Source: CAVYGM01 sp963768025 (GTDB lineage Bacteria; Bacteroidota; Bacteroidia; Cytophagales; Spirosomataceae). Taken from it: 64,000 nucleotides of DNA. Below, one piece after another: positions 52,816 through 62,526 of the stretch; the first letter of the stretch is position 1; the number at the start of each line of letters is the position of its first letter. The translations under genes were made by a program, and so were the position numbers. The stretch lies in assembly GCA_963768025.1 (NCBI GenBank), contig CAVYGM010000037.1, positions 41,204-105,203 on the forward strand. The letters are read 5' to 3'. The notes beneath the pieces are model-generated. The model ran no database searches. It was not told where the DNA came from and saw nothing but the letters and a program-made list of their open reading frames with translations.

Positions 52816-53121
52816 TTACACGATTTTTTTACCGTTCTCATCAACACTCACCTTCATCATATCTTCCCCTTTTTTCAATTCGATCTCATACAGAGTGGTA
52901 TTGCCCGGCCCCGGCACTTTGTAAGCTTTCGTAATCTCCCAGCCTGTGTACGGGTCCTCCTTCAACGCTTTTTTCACGGCATCGGGCAAATCTTCTGCTT
53001 TTACTTCTACTTTTTCCTGTTGCCAGGTCACGTAGGTACCTGCCCGGCCGGGTACCTCAGCGCTCGCTACACTCCCTGCGGCGAACGTCAATCCTAAAAC
53101 AAAACACAAGTGCTTCTTCAT
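52816..53121 (-). CDS. Secreted PepSY-like small protein
   Basis: 101 residues with a signal peptide (LCFVLGLTFAAGSVASA). The mature part VKAEDLPDAVKKALKED then YEIELKKGEDMMKVSVDENGK has the PepSY/DUF2874-like alpha-beta pattern with substrate-like repeats. Function of such periplasmic proteins is unknown. Monocistronic with its own terminator. Confidence 0.75.
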   Translation of the reverse strand: MKKHLCFVLGLTFAAGSVASAEVPGRAGTYVTWQQEKVEVKAEDLPDAVKKALKEDPYTGWEITKAYKVPGPGNTTLYEIELKKGEDMMKVSVDENGKKIV

Positions 53122-53303
53122 CTTACCAACTGTTTACGTTTGACAAAATATTATCCAATCGTTAATCAGATTGATAGTAACGAATCCACCACTCTTATGC
53201 CAAACTGTCAAGCACCTGTATGAGAGGATATTATACCTATTTTATAGCTGCCAGTTTGCAAAACAGTCATCAACTTGTTGAAATTAACCCCCAGGAGGTT
53301 TGT

Positions 53304-53591
53304 TCAGAGATTGCTTCGTACCAAATCGGCCCATTCCTCTTTCAGGCTTTTCTCGGGCATTTTACTGCTGGCCCGGCGGTACCAGTAGTTGGCGTTCCAG
53401 GTATCGCCTTCCACCCGGTGCAAGTAGGCGTGGAGGCGATCATATCCTTGGGTACCTTCTTTGGATTGGGCTATTTCATGGGCGGCCGCCCAGTCGCCAG
53501 CGGCATCGAACCAAAGAGCCCGGAGGAGCGGCGGCAATTCCTGAGGCGGATTCTTTTCCGACAGGGTAGCTTCAAATTGTGCATACGTCAT
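53304..53591 (-). CDS. Small conserved protein, TPR-like
   Basis: 95 residues. PLLRALWFDAAGDWAAAHEIAQ and DRLHAYLHRVEGDTWNANYWYRRA form two helical hairpins, resembling a Bacteroidota family of about 95-residue proteins of unknown function. No signal peptide. Stands alone and divergent from the S24 regulator. Confidence 0.65.
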   Translation of the reverse strand: MTYAQFEATLSEKNPPQELPPLLRALWFDAAGDWAAAHEIAQSKEGTQGYDRLHAYLHRVEGDTWNANYWYRRASSKMPEKSLKEEWADLVRSNL

Positions 53592-53751
53592 AGGGGATAA
53601 TCGGGTAGGTTGAGAGTCAATATGACAAGTTTTCTAAAAGTAGGAGCTTTTATTCACAGGCGAAATAAACCGGACATTTTTTTAGAAACTGGCTATGAAA
53701 ATTACGAATTGGCTACTATATTTACATACCGTACCATCCTTAGCCGAACAA

Positions 53752-54450
53752 ATGTCTATCTTTTTTGCCCAAAACCTAACCTTCCTCCGGGGACATCATC
53801 CTGCCAGGCCCTCTCAACAAAAAATGGCCGATGCCCTGGGCTTCAAAAAATCCACATTAGCTTCCTGGGAGTCGGGCCGGGCAAATCCTTCCTTCGAAGA
53901 CCTCTTACGGTTGGCTGAGTATTTCGAGGTTTCCACGGATGATCTGCTCACCACCAATCTGGCCGGACAACTAGCGCGCCCCTGGATAAAGGAAAACAAT
54001 TTGCGCGTCTTGGTCAGCACCGTTGATTCCCAAAACCGGGAGAATATCGAATACGTGCCGGTGCGGGCGATGGGAGGCTACGCCGAAGGCTACGGGGACG
54101 TGGGCTTCATCAACACCCTCCCGCCCTTTCAGTTGCCGTTTCTTTCTCCGGACAAGAAATACCGCGCTTTTCCCTACGAAGGAGATTCCATGCCGCCCTT
54201 GCGGGAGGGATGTACCGTTTTGGGGGAATTTATCGAGAACTGGCAAAGCCTGAAAAGTGGTACTATTTGTCTGGTAGTGACTCAGGATGAGGGGGTTGTG
54301 CTCAAAAAGATTTTTAATTATCTGGACGAAAAAAGTCTGCTTGTCTTAAAATCAACCAACGAGCGGTATTCACCTTATCCGGTTTTACAGCAGGATATTA
54401 GGGAAATTTGGCGATTCGCGGGTTACTTTGATACTGAATTCCCAAGGTAA
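53752..54450 (+). CDS. XRE family transcriptional repressor with S24 (LexA-like) domain
   Basis: About 232 residues from ATG at 53752 (MSIFFAQNLTFLR); a start at 53695 would add a weak extension. N-terminal helix-turn-helix at about 15-65 (QQKMADALGFKKSTLASWESGRANP), C-terminal S24 domain with candidate cleavage region AMGGYAEGYGD, Ser in FPYEGDSMPPL and Lys in GVVLKKIF. Such regulators may self-cleave upon DNA damage. It ends with TAA directly followed by the ATG of dinB, as in SOS-type pairs. Confidence 0.85.
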   Translation: MSIFFAQNLTFLRGHHPARPSQQKMADALGFKKSTLASWESGRANPSFEDLLRLAEYFEVSTDDLLTTNLAGQLARPWIKENNLRVLVSTVDSQNRENIEYVPVRAMGGYAEGYGDVGFINTLPPFQLPFLSPDKKYRAFPYEGDSMPPLREGCTVLGEFIENWQSLKSGTICLVVTQDEGVVLKKIFNYLDEKSLLVLKSTNERYSPYPVLQQDIREIWRFAGYFDTEFPR

Positions 54451-55532
54451 ATGGGCCTAGCCGGTTTTGCGCAAGATCATACACATAGACATGGACGCCT
54501 TCTACGCCTCGGTGGAGCAGCGCGACAAGCCCGAACTCCGGGGCAAACCAGTGGCAGTGGGCGGGAGCAGCGAACGAGGAGTAGTGGCGGCGGCTAGCTA
54601 CGAGGCCCGCCGGTACGGGGTACGCTCGGCCATGGCCTCCAAAATTGCCACGCAAAAGTGCCCGCCCCTGATTTTCGTTAAACCGCGCTTTGACGTCTAC
54701 AAACAAGTTTCATCCCAAATTCGGGACATATTTGCCGAATACACCCCTCTCATTGAACCCCTTTCTCTGGACGAAGCCTACCTGGACGTCACCGAAAATC
54801 TTCGGGGGATGCGGTCGGCGACGCACATTGCCGAAGAAATCAAGGGCCAGGATCAAAGAAAAAACCCAACTGACGGCCTCGGCCGGCGTATCCTACAATA
54901 AATTTCTGGCCAAACTAGCCTCCGATCAGAACAAGCCCGACGGGATTTTTGTGATTAAGCCCGAGGCCGGGGAGGAGTTTGTGGCCCAATTGGACGTGAA
55001 GCGGTTTCATGGCGTGGGACGGGTCACCGCCGAGCGGATGCAGCAGCTGGGGATTCTGACCGGGGCCGACCTGCGTCGGAAGTCGGAGGCGTTTTTGCAG
55101 CAGCACTTTGGCAAAGCAGGGGCCCACTACTACCGGATCGCCCGCGCCCAGGACGACCGCCCCGTGGAACCCGATCGGGTTCGGAAGTCGGTCGGATCGG
55201 AGAATACCTTCGAGCAGGACCTGGACACGCTGGCCGAAATGCACCTTGGAATAAAGCCCCTGATAGAAGACGTGTGGGCCTGGTGCAAACGGACGGGTAT
55301 ATACGGCAGGACGGTAACCGTGAAGATAAAACTGAACGACTTCCAGATCCGGTCGCGCAGCCGGTCTACTCTGCTGGCCATTCAGGATGGGGCTTTCTTC
55401 GAATCCATCGTGTACGGGCTGCTGGAAGAAAACTACCCGTTTCCCAAGCCCGTTCGCCTGCTGGGTGTTTCGCTATCCAATCTGGACGATGCGCATCCCT
55501 TCGATGGCAAGCAACTCACGCTGGTGTTCTAA
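54451..55532 (+). pseudogene. dinB: DNA polymerase IV (DinB), frameshifted
   Basis: About 360 residues. Reading from ATG at 54451 needs removal of one base near 54467 (then RKIIHIDMDAFYASVEQRD); otherwise a TTG at 54467 is the start. A second extra base near 54847 (aagggcc) breaks the frame, after which TASAGVSYNKFLAKLASDQN and the HhH part ERMQQLGILTGADLRRKSEAF follow to the stop at 55532. Catalytic Asp/Glu in DMDAF and SLDEAYLDV are present. Y-family translesion polymerase; paired with the S24 regulator in one transcript. Confidence 0.88.
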
Positions 55533-55674
55533 TCCCATTATGCGGCTGAGCATAGGAAAAAATAAATTGCCTTTTCCTGCGATTCATAGGGGAAATCTCT
55601 AAATTGACTCAATTTCATCCAAACATCCCGAGCAGGCAGTCTGGCTGCGGGTTGCACAATCCTTATCCCATCCC

Positions 55675-57036
55675 ATGGAGCTAGTCTATTTGATTATCGT
55701 GCTCACGATTGTTCCCAATATCCGGACTACCCTCAACACCAAAGACAATTTCCCCGATTGGGATAAAGTCCTATTATACGTGCGCTGGCTTGCGGTAATC
55801 CTGTATATAGCCACCTTTCTGGATTGGGTTTACCAACCATTCACAATCTGGATCTGGCATGGTTTCATGATCTTGAGTGTCTACATCGTATTCAGCAGGG
55901 AGGTGTTTCAGTACGTGCGGTCGCTGATGATTTCTATACTTCCGCTGATTGCCATTGGAATTATTGAAACGCTGGTTCAACTCGCCTTTAAGGACTTCTA
56001 CGATACCTATGATAACTACTTTGGTACGTTCAAGTTTTTCGGGGTTGCCTGGATCGTAGCCGTCTGGTTTCAGAACAAAAAGCAGTCCAAACTACTGGCG
56101 GAGGAACGGGTCAAGCGGGAAGAAGAAGAGGTCATTCGCCGGGAAGACCAGGCGCGCAAAGCCGAACTCGAACAACTGGTGGCCGAAAGAACCTGGGAAA
56201 TCACCCAACAAAAAGAGGAACTCGAAGAAGCTTTGGCGCATTTGAAAGCCACGCAGGCCCAGCTGGTCCAATCCGAAAAAATGGCCTCCCTGGGGGAGCT
56301 CACCGCCGGCATTGCCCACGAGATTCAAAACCCCCTGAACTTTGTCAACAACTTCGCGGAAGTAAACACCGAACTCATCGACGAATTGAAGGAGGTAGAA
56401 GGCAAGCAGGATGCCGACCGGCAGGTAGTCGAGGAAATTCTGCGGGACTTGTCGGATAACATGCAAAAAATGCTCTACCACGGCAAGCGGGCCGACTCCA
56501 TTGTGAAAGGAATGCTGATGCATTCGCGGAAAACAGATGGAGAAAAGGAAAAAATTGACGTCAATGCCCTCGCCGATGAGTACCTGCGACTGGCCTACCA
56601 CGGACTCCGCGCGAAGGATAAGACATTCAGCGCGTCATTCGAAAAGAACTTGCAAAACCCGGTGGAGATGGCGGTGGTCATTCCGCAGGATTTCGGCCGG
56701 GTACTTCTCAATATCTTCAACAACGCCTTTTATGCGGTGATGGAACGTAGCAAATTGGAGGACGACACTTACAAGCCTACCGTGTGGTTGAGCACGGCGA
56801 CTACCCAAGGAGGCCTCGAAATCCGGATAAAAGACAATGGAACGGGTATTCCGGAGCCGGTTCGGGCGCGTATTTTCGAGCCTTTTTTTACCACCAAACC
56901 CACCGGACAGGGTACCGGACTAGGGCTTTCACTGAGCTATGAAATTGTTACCAAAGGGCATGGCGGAACGCTCGCAGTGGAAAGCCAGCAGGGAGAGTTT
57001 ACCGAATTCATTATCAACTTGCCCCAGCGGTCGTAG
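55675..57036 (+). CDS. Membrane sensor histidine kinase with long coiled coil
   Basis: 453 residues. About four to five membrane helices in residues 1-140, a charged coiled coil at about 140-205 (EERVKREEEEVIRREDQARKA, TWEITQQKEELEEALAHLKA), then HisKA-like H box with GELTAGIAHEIQNPLNFVNNF and HATPase (N box FNNAFYAVME, G box IKDNGTGIPEPV and GQGTGLGLSLSYEIV). It phosphorylates a response regulator; two receiver genes follow about 340 bases later. No sensor domain of known ligand is visible. Confidence 0.88.
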   Translation: MELVYLIIVLTIVPNIRTTLNTKDNFPDWDKVLLYVRWLAVILYIATFLDWVYQPFTIWIWHGFMILSVYIVFSREVFQYVRSLMISILPLIAIGIIETLVQLAFKDFYDTYDNYFGTFKFFGVAWIVAVWFQNKKQSKLLAEERVKREEEEVIRREDQARKAELEQLVAERTWEITQQKEELEEALAHLKATQAQLVQSEKMASLGELTAGIAHEIQNPLNFVNNFAEVNTELIDELKEVEGKQDADRQVVEEILRDLSDNMQKMLYHGKRADSIVKGMLMHSRKTDGEKEKIDVNALADEYLRLAYHGLRAKDKTFSASFEKNLQNPVEMAVVIPQDFGRVLLNIFNNAFYAVMERSKLEDDTYKPTVWLSTATTQGGLEIRIKDNGTGIPEPVRARIFEPFFTTKPTGQGTGLGLSLSYEIVTKGHGGTLAVESQQGEFTEFIINLPQRS

Positions 57037-57375
57037 CCGGGTCATAAGTAGAAAGGATCTCTCCGGTGTAGGGTCAGATGCAGGGGGTACCTCAGGTACC
57101 TACGGAAAAGTAAGCGATAAATACGTACCTTTCCAATACACTAGCACCCTAGTCCCGACGGACAATTCCCTCTTGAATGCGAGCGGAAGTGCCAAAATGA
57201 ACGGCATACTGAAAAAAAGTTGTTATTTTAGCTGATTGGATAGCATCCAGGTACTACTAGGACTAAAATCCCTCGGGAATTTGTTCAAAACCACACCAGC
57301 AGCGGCAGCCTACCTGTTGAACGTGGGAATACAATACACTGTCAGGCGATGCCAATTTAGAACTATAAAACGGAC
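57037..57375. other. Gap of about 340 bases between kinase and response regulators
   Basis: No coding frame with family character was found. It contains the near-direct palindromic pair ggtacctcaggtacc at about 57088. No clear promoter boxes or T-run terminator were seen. Confidence 0.5.
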
Positions 57376-57756
57376 ATGAATCAAACCACAATTTTGGTAG
57401 TAGATGACGAAAAGGATATCAAATCACTTTTTGAACAGCGGTTCCGGCGCGAAATCCGGGAACATGAACTAGCGTTCTCCTTTGCTTTCTCGGGCGAAGA
57501 AGCGCTGGCTTTTATGAACGATCACGGTTCGGAGGTGGTTCTGATTCTATCCGACATCAATATGCCGGGAATGAGCGGAATTGAATTGCTGAAACGGATT
57601 CGAAAAACGCACCCATCGCCACACCCGTTGGTTATGATCATCACGGCTTACAACGATAACGACTACTACGATCAGGCAATTGAGGGCGGGGCGGATGATT
57701 TTTTAACCAAGCCCCTGGATTTTAAACTTCTCAAAGAAAAATTAAAAACCATATGA
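57376..57756 (+). CDS. Stand-alone response regulator receiver protein
   Basis: 126 residues, receiver domain only. VVDDEKDIKSLF (acidic pair), LILSDINMPGMSGIELL with the phosphoacceptor Asp, MIITAYND (Thr) and FLTKPLDF (Lys). No output domain, so it may pass phosphate on or modulate another protein. Its stop overlaps the next ATG by 4 bases (ATGA), coupling it to the receiver-cyclase protein. Confidence 0.9.
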   Translation: MNQTTILVVDDEKDIKSLFEQRFRREIREHELAFSFAFSGEEALAFMNDHGSEVVLILSDINMPGMSGIELLKRIRKTHPSPHPLVMIITAYNDNDYYDQAIEGGADDFLTKPLDFKLLKEKLKTI

Positions 57757-58799
57757 CCACAACTATACTGGTGGTAGATGATGAAACCGATTTGCAGTCT
57801 TTGATCAAGCAGAAGTTCAGGAAGGAGATCAGAGAACAGAAATATGATTTTATTTTTGCCTTTGACGGGGAAGAAGCACTCGACATGATCAAACTCCATC
57901 CGGAAATTGACCTCGTGCTGAGTGACATCAACATGCCTCGCATGGATGGATTGACGCTGTTGGTGAAGCTGCACGAGGTGAGCCCGATGATCAAAGCCGT
58001 GATCGTGTCGGCCTACGGAGATATGGACAAGATCCGGATGGCCATGAATCGCGGGGCTTTTGACTTTGTGTGCAAGCCCGTGGATTTCAAGGATTTAGTG
58101 GTCACGATCGAAAAGACAATTGACCATATTCAGGAATTAAAAAAGACGCTCCAGGCCATTAAGGAGAACAATATCCTGAAAATGTACGTGGATCGGAACG
58201 TGCTTGACTTCATGACCGGCAGCGAATACGAGAATGTGATTACGGCCAACGAAACCATCGAAGCCACCGTCGTTTTTCTGGATATTTGCGGATTTACGGC
58301 TATCTCCGAAATCGTCGCCCCGGACATCGTGGTGCAGATCATCAATAAATACTTCGATGTGATGGTGAAGGAAATCATCAATCAGGGGGGGTACATTGAT
58401 AAATTTATGGGGGATGCCGTGATGGCGGTATTCCGCAATGAATTCCACCTGGACCAGGCCATCGAGGCCTCCCTGGCTATTCGGGCAAAAATTGACTCCA
58501 TAAAGGAAGAACTGAACGCGGAGTTTACCTACATGCCCAAAGTGGCGATCGGGATCAATACCGGGGAGATGATCAGTGGAAATATCGGCTCCACCACCCT
58601 GCGCCGCCTCGACTATACCGTGATCGGCGATACCGTCAACGTCGCCCAGCGGTTTCAGTCCATCGCCAAGCCGGGTCAGATCATCATCGGTCAGCGCGCC
58701 TTCGACCAGGTGAAGGAATCCTTCACCTGTGAAGAGGTGGGGGAAGTGGTCCTCAAAAACAAAAAGGATCCCGTTATGATCTACCAGGTAATGGAGTAA
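57753..58799 (+). CDS. Response regulator fused to class III nucleotidyl cyclase
   Basis: 348 residues. Receiver domain at 1-125 (VVDDETDLQSL, VLSDINMPRMDG, VSAYGDMDKI, CKPVDF). A helical linker (about 125-160) leads to a class III cyclase domain at about 170-340: VVFLDICGFTAISEI (metal Asp), GGYIDKFMGDAVMAVF (second metal Asp), VAIGINTGEMISGNIGSTTLRRLDYTVIGDTVNVAQRF. It likely makes cAMP or cGMP when phosphorylated. Substrate not determined here. It overlaps the stand-alone receiver by 4 bases. Confidence 0.92.
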   Translation: MTTTILVVDDETDLQSLIKQKFRKEIREQKYDFIFAFDGEEALDMIKLHPEIDLVLSDINMPRMDGLTLLVKLHEVSPMIKAVIVSAYGDMDKIRMAMNRGAFDFVCKPVDFKDLVVTIEKTIDHIQELKKTLQAIKENNILKMYVDRNVLDFMTGSEYENVITANETIEATVVFLDICGFTAISEIVAPDIVVQIINKYFDVMVKEIINQGGYIDKFMGDAVMAVFRNEFHLDQAIEASLAIRAKIDSIKEELNAEFTYMPKVAIGINTGEMISGNIGSTTLRRLDYTVIGDTVNVAQRFQSIAKPGQIIIGQRAFDQVKESFTCEEVGEVVLKNKKDPVMIYQVME

Positions 58800-58885
58800 G
58801 ACCCGATACCCTGCATACACTTATTTCCCCACCGGCGTTTAGTAGTCGGTTGAAAAATCAATTTTATATGTATACAACAAGCTCA

Positions 58886-61090
58886 ATGAAAAGAATCACC
58901 CTATTTGTTTTATTGCTGTGGTCCGTCGGTTCGGTCATGGCCCAAATACCCGACACGTTCCAATGGTTGCCCGACGGAAGTGGCTACCGCGATGTTGAGG
59001 AAAATGTGATCGTGGAGGTAAAATTGCCCGCCCGAACTTCCAAAACCTTGGTTTCCAACGCTCAGCTAACCCCGGCCGGTCAATCGGAGCCCTTAAAGGT
59101 CAGGAGCTATACCCTTTCCGAAAAGGGCGATCAGGTACTGGTGTACACCAATTCCCAACGCGTTTGGCGCTACGACACCAGAGGCGATTACTGGCTGCTT
59201 AACCTGACCACCAACCGGCTGACTCAGATTGGGAAAAATCGGCCCGAATCTTCTTTGATGTTTGCGAAGCTTTCTCCGGACGGCCAGCACGTGGCCTACG
59301 TGAGTGACCACAATGTATATGTAGAGGATGTAAAAACCGGTCAGAGTAAGGCCTTAACCAAAGATGGCACCGACCGCGTGATCAACGGTACCTTCGACTG
59401 GGTTTACGAGGAAGAGTTCGACTGCCGGGACGGCTTCCGGTGGAGTCCCGACAGCAAATCCATTGCCTACTGGCAGCTGGATGCTACCAAAATCAGGAAT
59501 TTTCTGATGATCAATACCACCGATTCCATTTATTCCTACAATGTACCCGTGGAGTATCCCAAGGTGGGGGAGACGCCTTCCCCGTACCGGATTGGGGTGG
59601 TCGATATTGCTTCGGCCAAAACCAATTGGATGAGCATACCCGGTGATCCCCAAAATACCTACGTCCCCCGCATGGAGTGGGCCGGCAATGCCCAGGAACT
59701 GGTGATTCAGCAATTGAACCGCAAGCAGAACGAAAGCACGCTTTTCTACATAAATGCAAAAACCGGCAAAGCTTCTCCTTTTTATCAGGAATCCGACAAG
59801 GCCTGGATTGATATCAAAAGCCGCTGGGACGAGGGCCCAATGGGCTGGGACTGGCTGAAGGACGGAAAGGAGTTTGTGTGGGTAAGCGAGAAAGACGGAT
59901 GGCGGCACGCCTACCGCGTAAGCCGCGACGGCAAAAAGGAAACGTTGATTACTACCGGCGACTATGATATGATAAGTCCCGTGCTGATTGACGAAAAAAA
60001 CAACGCCTATTACTTCATGGCCTCGCCCGATAATGCTACCCAGTCCTACCTGTATAAGGTGAACCTGGATGGAACCGGAAAAGCCGAGCGCGTAAGCCCG
60101 GCCACCCAGGCGGGCACGCATACGTACAACCTGGCACCCGGTGCAACGGTGGCCCGGCATTCCTTCTCCAACGCCCGCACCTATCCCGTGAACGAGTGGA
60201 TTACACTCAGTACTCACACCTCCCTGGATCCCGACAATAGCGTGGCCAAAGCCCTGGCCAGCCCCCAACGGCCAGGACCGAATGTGGAGTTCTTCAAGGT
60301 AAAAACCGAGGATGGAGTAGAATTGGATGCCTGGATGGTAAAACCTGATAATTTTGACCCCAACAAAAAGTACCCGATCGTTTTTTCAGTGTATGGCGAG
60401 CCGGCGGGCAGCACCGTAAAGGACGCTTTTGGTACCGGTCGCAACCGCTTGTACCTGGGCAACATGGCCAAGGATGGCTACATCTACGCCTCGGTGGATA
60501 ACAGGGGTACCCCCATGCCCAAGGGGGCAGCCTGGCGTAAGGCTATTTACCGCAGCATAGGTACCATCAATATCCGGGATCTGGCGATGGGGGCCAAGGC
60601 CATGTTTGAGAAATTTCCTTTTATTGACAACAGCCGCGTTGCCGTTCACGGATGGAGCGGAGGAGGGTCTTCCACGCTAAACCTCCTGTTTCAATACCCT
60701 GACCTTTTCCAAACCGGGATCGCCGTGGCCGCCGTGGGCAATCAGCTTACGTACGACAATATCTATCAGGAGCGCTACATGGGCTTGCCGCAAGAAAATC
60801 GGGAGGATTTTGTGAAAGGCTCCCCCGTAACGAATGCTAAAAACCTACGGGGAAACCTGCTGTATATTCACGGTACGGGCGACGACAACGTCCACTACCA
60901 GAACGCCGAAATGCTGGTAAATGAACTGGTAAAGCACAACAAGCAATTCCAGTTCATGGCCTATCCCAACCGCTCACACGGTATTTACGAAGGCGAAGGT
61001 ACCTCCCGGCATTTGGCTACTTTGTTCACTACGTTCTTGAAAGAAAAATGCCCTCCCGGCGAGCGGGGCGCAGCTGCTTCCACCAATTAA
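58886..61090 (+). CDS. S9 prolyl oligopeptidase, dipeptidyl peptidase IV-like
   Basis: About 734 residues from ATG at 58886 (MKRITLFVLLLWSVGSVMAQ, signal peptide); earlier in-frame starts at 58850 and 58868 lack a good signal. N-terminal eight-bladed beta-propeller (WVYEEEFDCRDGFRWSPDSK with the EE motif that binds the substrate N-terminus), then the alpha/beta hydrolase: Ser in HGWSGGGSSTLNLL, Asp in HGTGDDNVHYQN, His in YPNRSHGIYEGEG. It cleaves Xaa-Pro dipeptides in the periplasm. It has a strong terminator. Confidence 0.93.
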   Translation: MKRITLFVLLLWSVGSVMAQIPDTFQWLPDGSGYRDVEENVIVEVKLPARTSKTLVSNAQLTPAGQSEPLKVRSYTLSEKGDQVLVYTNSQRVWRYDTRGDYWLLNLTTNRLTQIGKNRPESSLMFAKLSPDGQHVAYVSDHNVYVEDVKTGQSKALTKDGTDRVINGTFDWVYEEEFDCRDGFRWSPDSKSIAYWQLDATKIRNFLMINTTDSIYSYNVPVEYPKVGETPSPYRIGVVDIASAKTNWMSIPGDPQNTYVPRMEWAGNAQELVIQQLNRKQNESTLFYINAKTGKASPFYQESDKAWIDIKSRWDEGPMGWDWLKDGKEFVWVSEKDGWRHAYRVSRDGKKETLITTGDYDMISPVLIDEKNNAYYFMASPDNATQSYLYKVNLDGTGKAERVSPATQAGTHTYNLAPGATVARHSFSNARTYPVNEWITLSTHTSLDPDNSVAKALASPQRPGPNVEFFKVKTEDGVELDAWMVKPDNFDPNKKYPIVFSVYGEPAGSTVKDAFGTGRNRLYLGNMAKDGYIYASVDNRGTPMPKGAAWRKAIYRSIGTINIRDLAMGAKAMFEKFPFIDNSRVAVHGWSGGGSSTLNLLFQYPDLFQTGIAVAAVGNQLTYDNIYQERYMGLPQENREDFVKGSPVTNAKNLRGNLLYIHGTGDDNVHYQNAEMLVNELVKHNKQFQFMAYPNRSHGIYEGEGTSRHLATLFTTFLKEKCPPGERGAAASTN

Positions 61091-61120
61091 TACGGGCTGA
61101 CCGTTAGGGAACCATAGGGG

Positions 61121-61175
61121 GCTGTCTCGGAAGAAAATTTAGCCAATTTTCTTCCGAGACAGCCTCTTTATTTTT
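61121..61175 (+). terminator. Strong intrinsic terminator after the DPP-IV-like gene
   Basis: A perfect 19-bp stem (gctgtctcggaagaaaatt at 61121-61139 and its complement at 61145-61163) with a 5-nt loop, then a T-rich tail with eight T in a row. It overlaps the end of the convergent epimerase gene. Confidence 0.88.
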
Positions 61176-62349
61176 TTTGCAGACGTCTCCACATTTCGGC
61201 GCAGGCGCGGGCATTGTGGTAGGGGCCTTTCCAAAACTGAATCTTGTCGTTTTTGAGTTGGGTGCCATCCGCTTTCACGGTGGTATGCCATTCGCCCTGT
61301 TCTATATCCAGAAATTTCTCCTGAATGTAGGCCCAGCTGCGTTCGGCTAGTGCCAGGTATTCTTTTTGTTTGGTTAGCTCGTAGGCATTGTAAAAACCAA
61401 CCAGTTGTTCGGCCATCACCCACCAGCTGCGGTCGGTTTGGGTGTGGTTGGTTTCCGGGTTAAACTCATAGTTGAGCGCCCCATCGGGACCCAATCCGGT
61501 TTTTGCGGCCTTTGCCATGGCCAGGCAACGTTCCTTCACCCAATCCAGCATTTCCTCATCTTTCAGCACCTCGGCCGTTTCGTACAGCAGCCAGGAGGCT
61601 TCGATATCGTGGCCGTAGGAAATAATCTCTTCTTTCGGTGTCCAATCCTTCGTAAAAAACAACCGCATCCGGTGCGTTTTCTCATCTACGATATGGCCCA
61701 TGATGACGCCCATCATGCCTTTTATCCGCTGTTTGAGAACCGGGTCGGGCCATACTATGTACAAATTGGTGTAGGCTTCTATCAGGTGAAGATGCGTATT
61801 CATACTTTTTATGTAGGGGGCCTTGCTCAGGATATAATCCTCGATGGGCTGCCCCTCGCGGCCAACGGCTTCCTTGTACCCTCCCTCTTTGGGGTCGAAC
61901 GCGTATTTTTCCACAAAATTAAAAAGATCCCTGGCCAGCTGTAAGGCCTTTTCATTTTTGGAAATCCGGTAGTATTCGCTCAATCCGTACATGGCAAATG
62001 CCTCGCCGTAGATTTGCTTGGTGGTTTCCAGCGGGGTACCCGCCGCGGTGATAGACCAGTAGACGCCCCCGTTTTTTTCGTCAAAAAAATGGGAAGAGAG
62101 GTAGGTAAAGGCTCGGTCGGCCAGGGCCTTGTAGGTAGCCGAAGGGAACAGCCGATGCGCCATAGAGAAGGTCCAGAGAATGCGGCCATTGACCACCACC
62201 GAGCGGGGAGCATCTTTAATGGGTTCGTTGGCGTACGTCACCCGACCGTAAAAACCGCCGGTCGCGGGATCGGGGCTGTATTGGGCCCAGTAGGCAAGAA
62301 TACGTTCTAGTTCCGCCCGAAAAGCAGCGGGGGTGAAGGGAGCTGGCAT
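61168..62349 (-). CDS. AGE family epimerase (cellobiose 2-epimerase-like)
   Basis: 393 residues, no signal peptide, (alpha/alpha)6 barrel. FYGRVTYANEPIKDAPRSVVVNGRILWTFSMAHRLF, LYETAEVLKDEEMLDWV, SYGHDIEASWLLYE (catalytic His region) and QTDRSWWVMAEQLVGFYNAYEL are conserved in N-acyl-D-glucosamine/cellobiose 2-epimerases. It likely inverts C2 of a sugar in the cytosol. Convergent with the peptidase gene. Confidence 0.9.
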   Translation of the reverse strand: MPAPFTPAAFRAELERILAYWAQYSPDPATGGFYGRVTYANEPIKDAPRSVVVNGRILWTFSMAHRLFPSATYKALADRAFTYLSSHFFDEKNGGVYWSITAAGTPLETTKQIYGEAFAMYGLSEYYRISKNEKALQLARDLFNFVEKYAFDPKEGGYKEAVGREGQPIEDYILSKAPYIKSMNTHLHLIEAYTNLYIVWPDPVLKQRIKGMMGVIMGHIVDEKTHRMRLFFTKDWTPKEEIISYGHDIEASWLLYETAEVLKDEEMLDWVKERCLAMAKAAKTGLGPDGALNYEFNPETNHTQTDRSWWVMAEQLVGFYNAYELTKQKEYLALAERSWAYIQEKFLDIEQGEWHTTVKADGTQLKNDKIQFWKGPYHNARACAEMWRRLQKK

Positions 62350-62526
62350 TGTTGTTGAGTTTTTTGACTAACCAATCTGTTCAAGCAAAAAGTGGAAGGA
62401 AGCAGAAACTTACTTAATGAGCGGCGAATCCCATTCGAAGTTCGAAAAAATGGCTTAAATTTCCGGTAGGGAGCCGATTCACTCTGGATCAGGCTGCCAA
62501 TTTCTTTATCTATCAACCTTCTTTTT

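Noticed and set aside
59354..60268. 304-residue minus-strand frame opposite the DPP-IV-like gene
   Set aside because: The peptidase carries all catalytic motifs; the opposite frame shows no family features.
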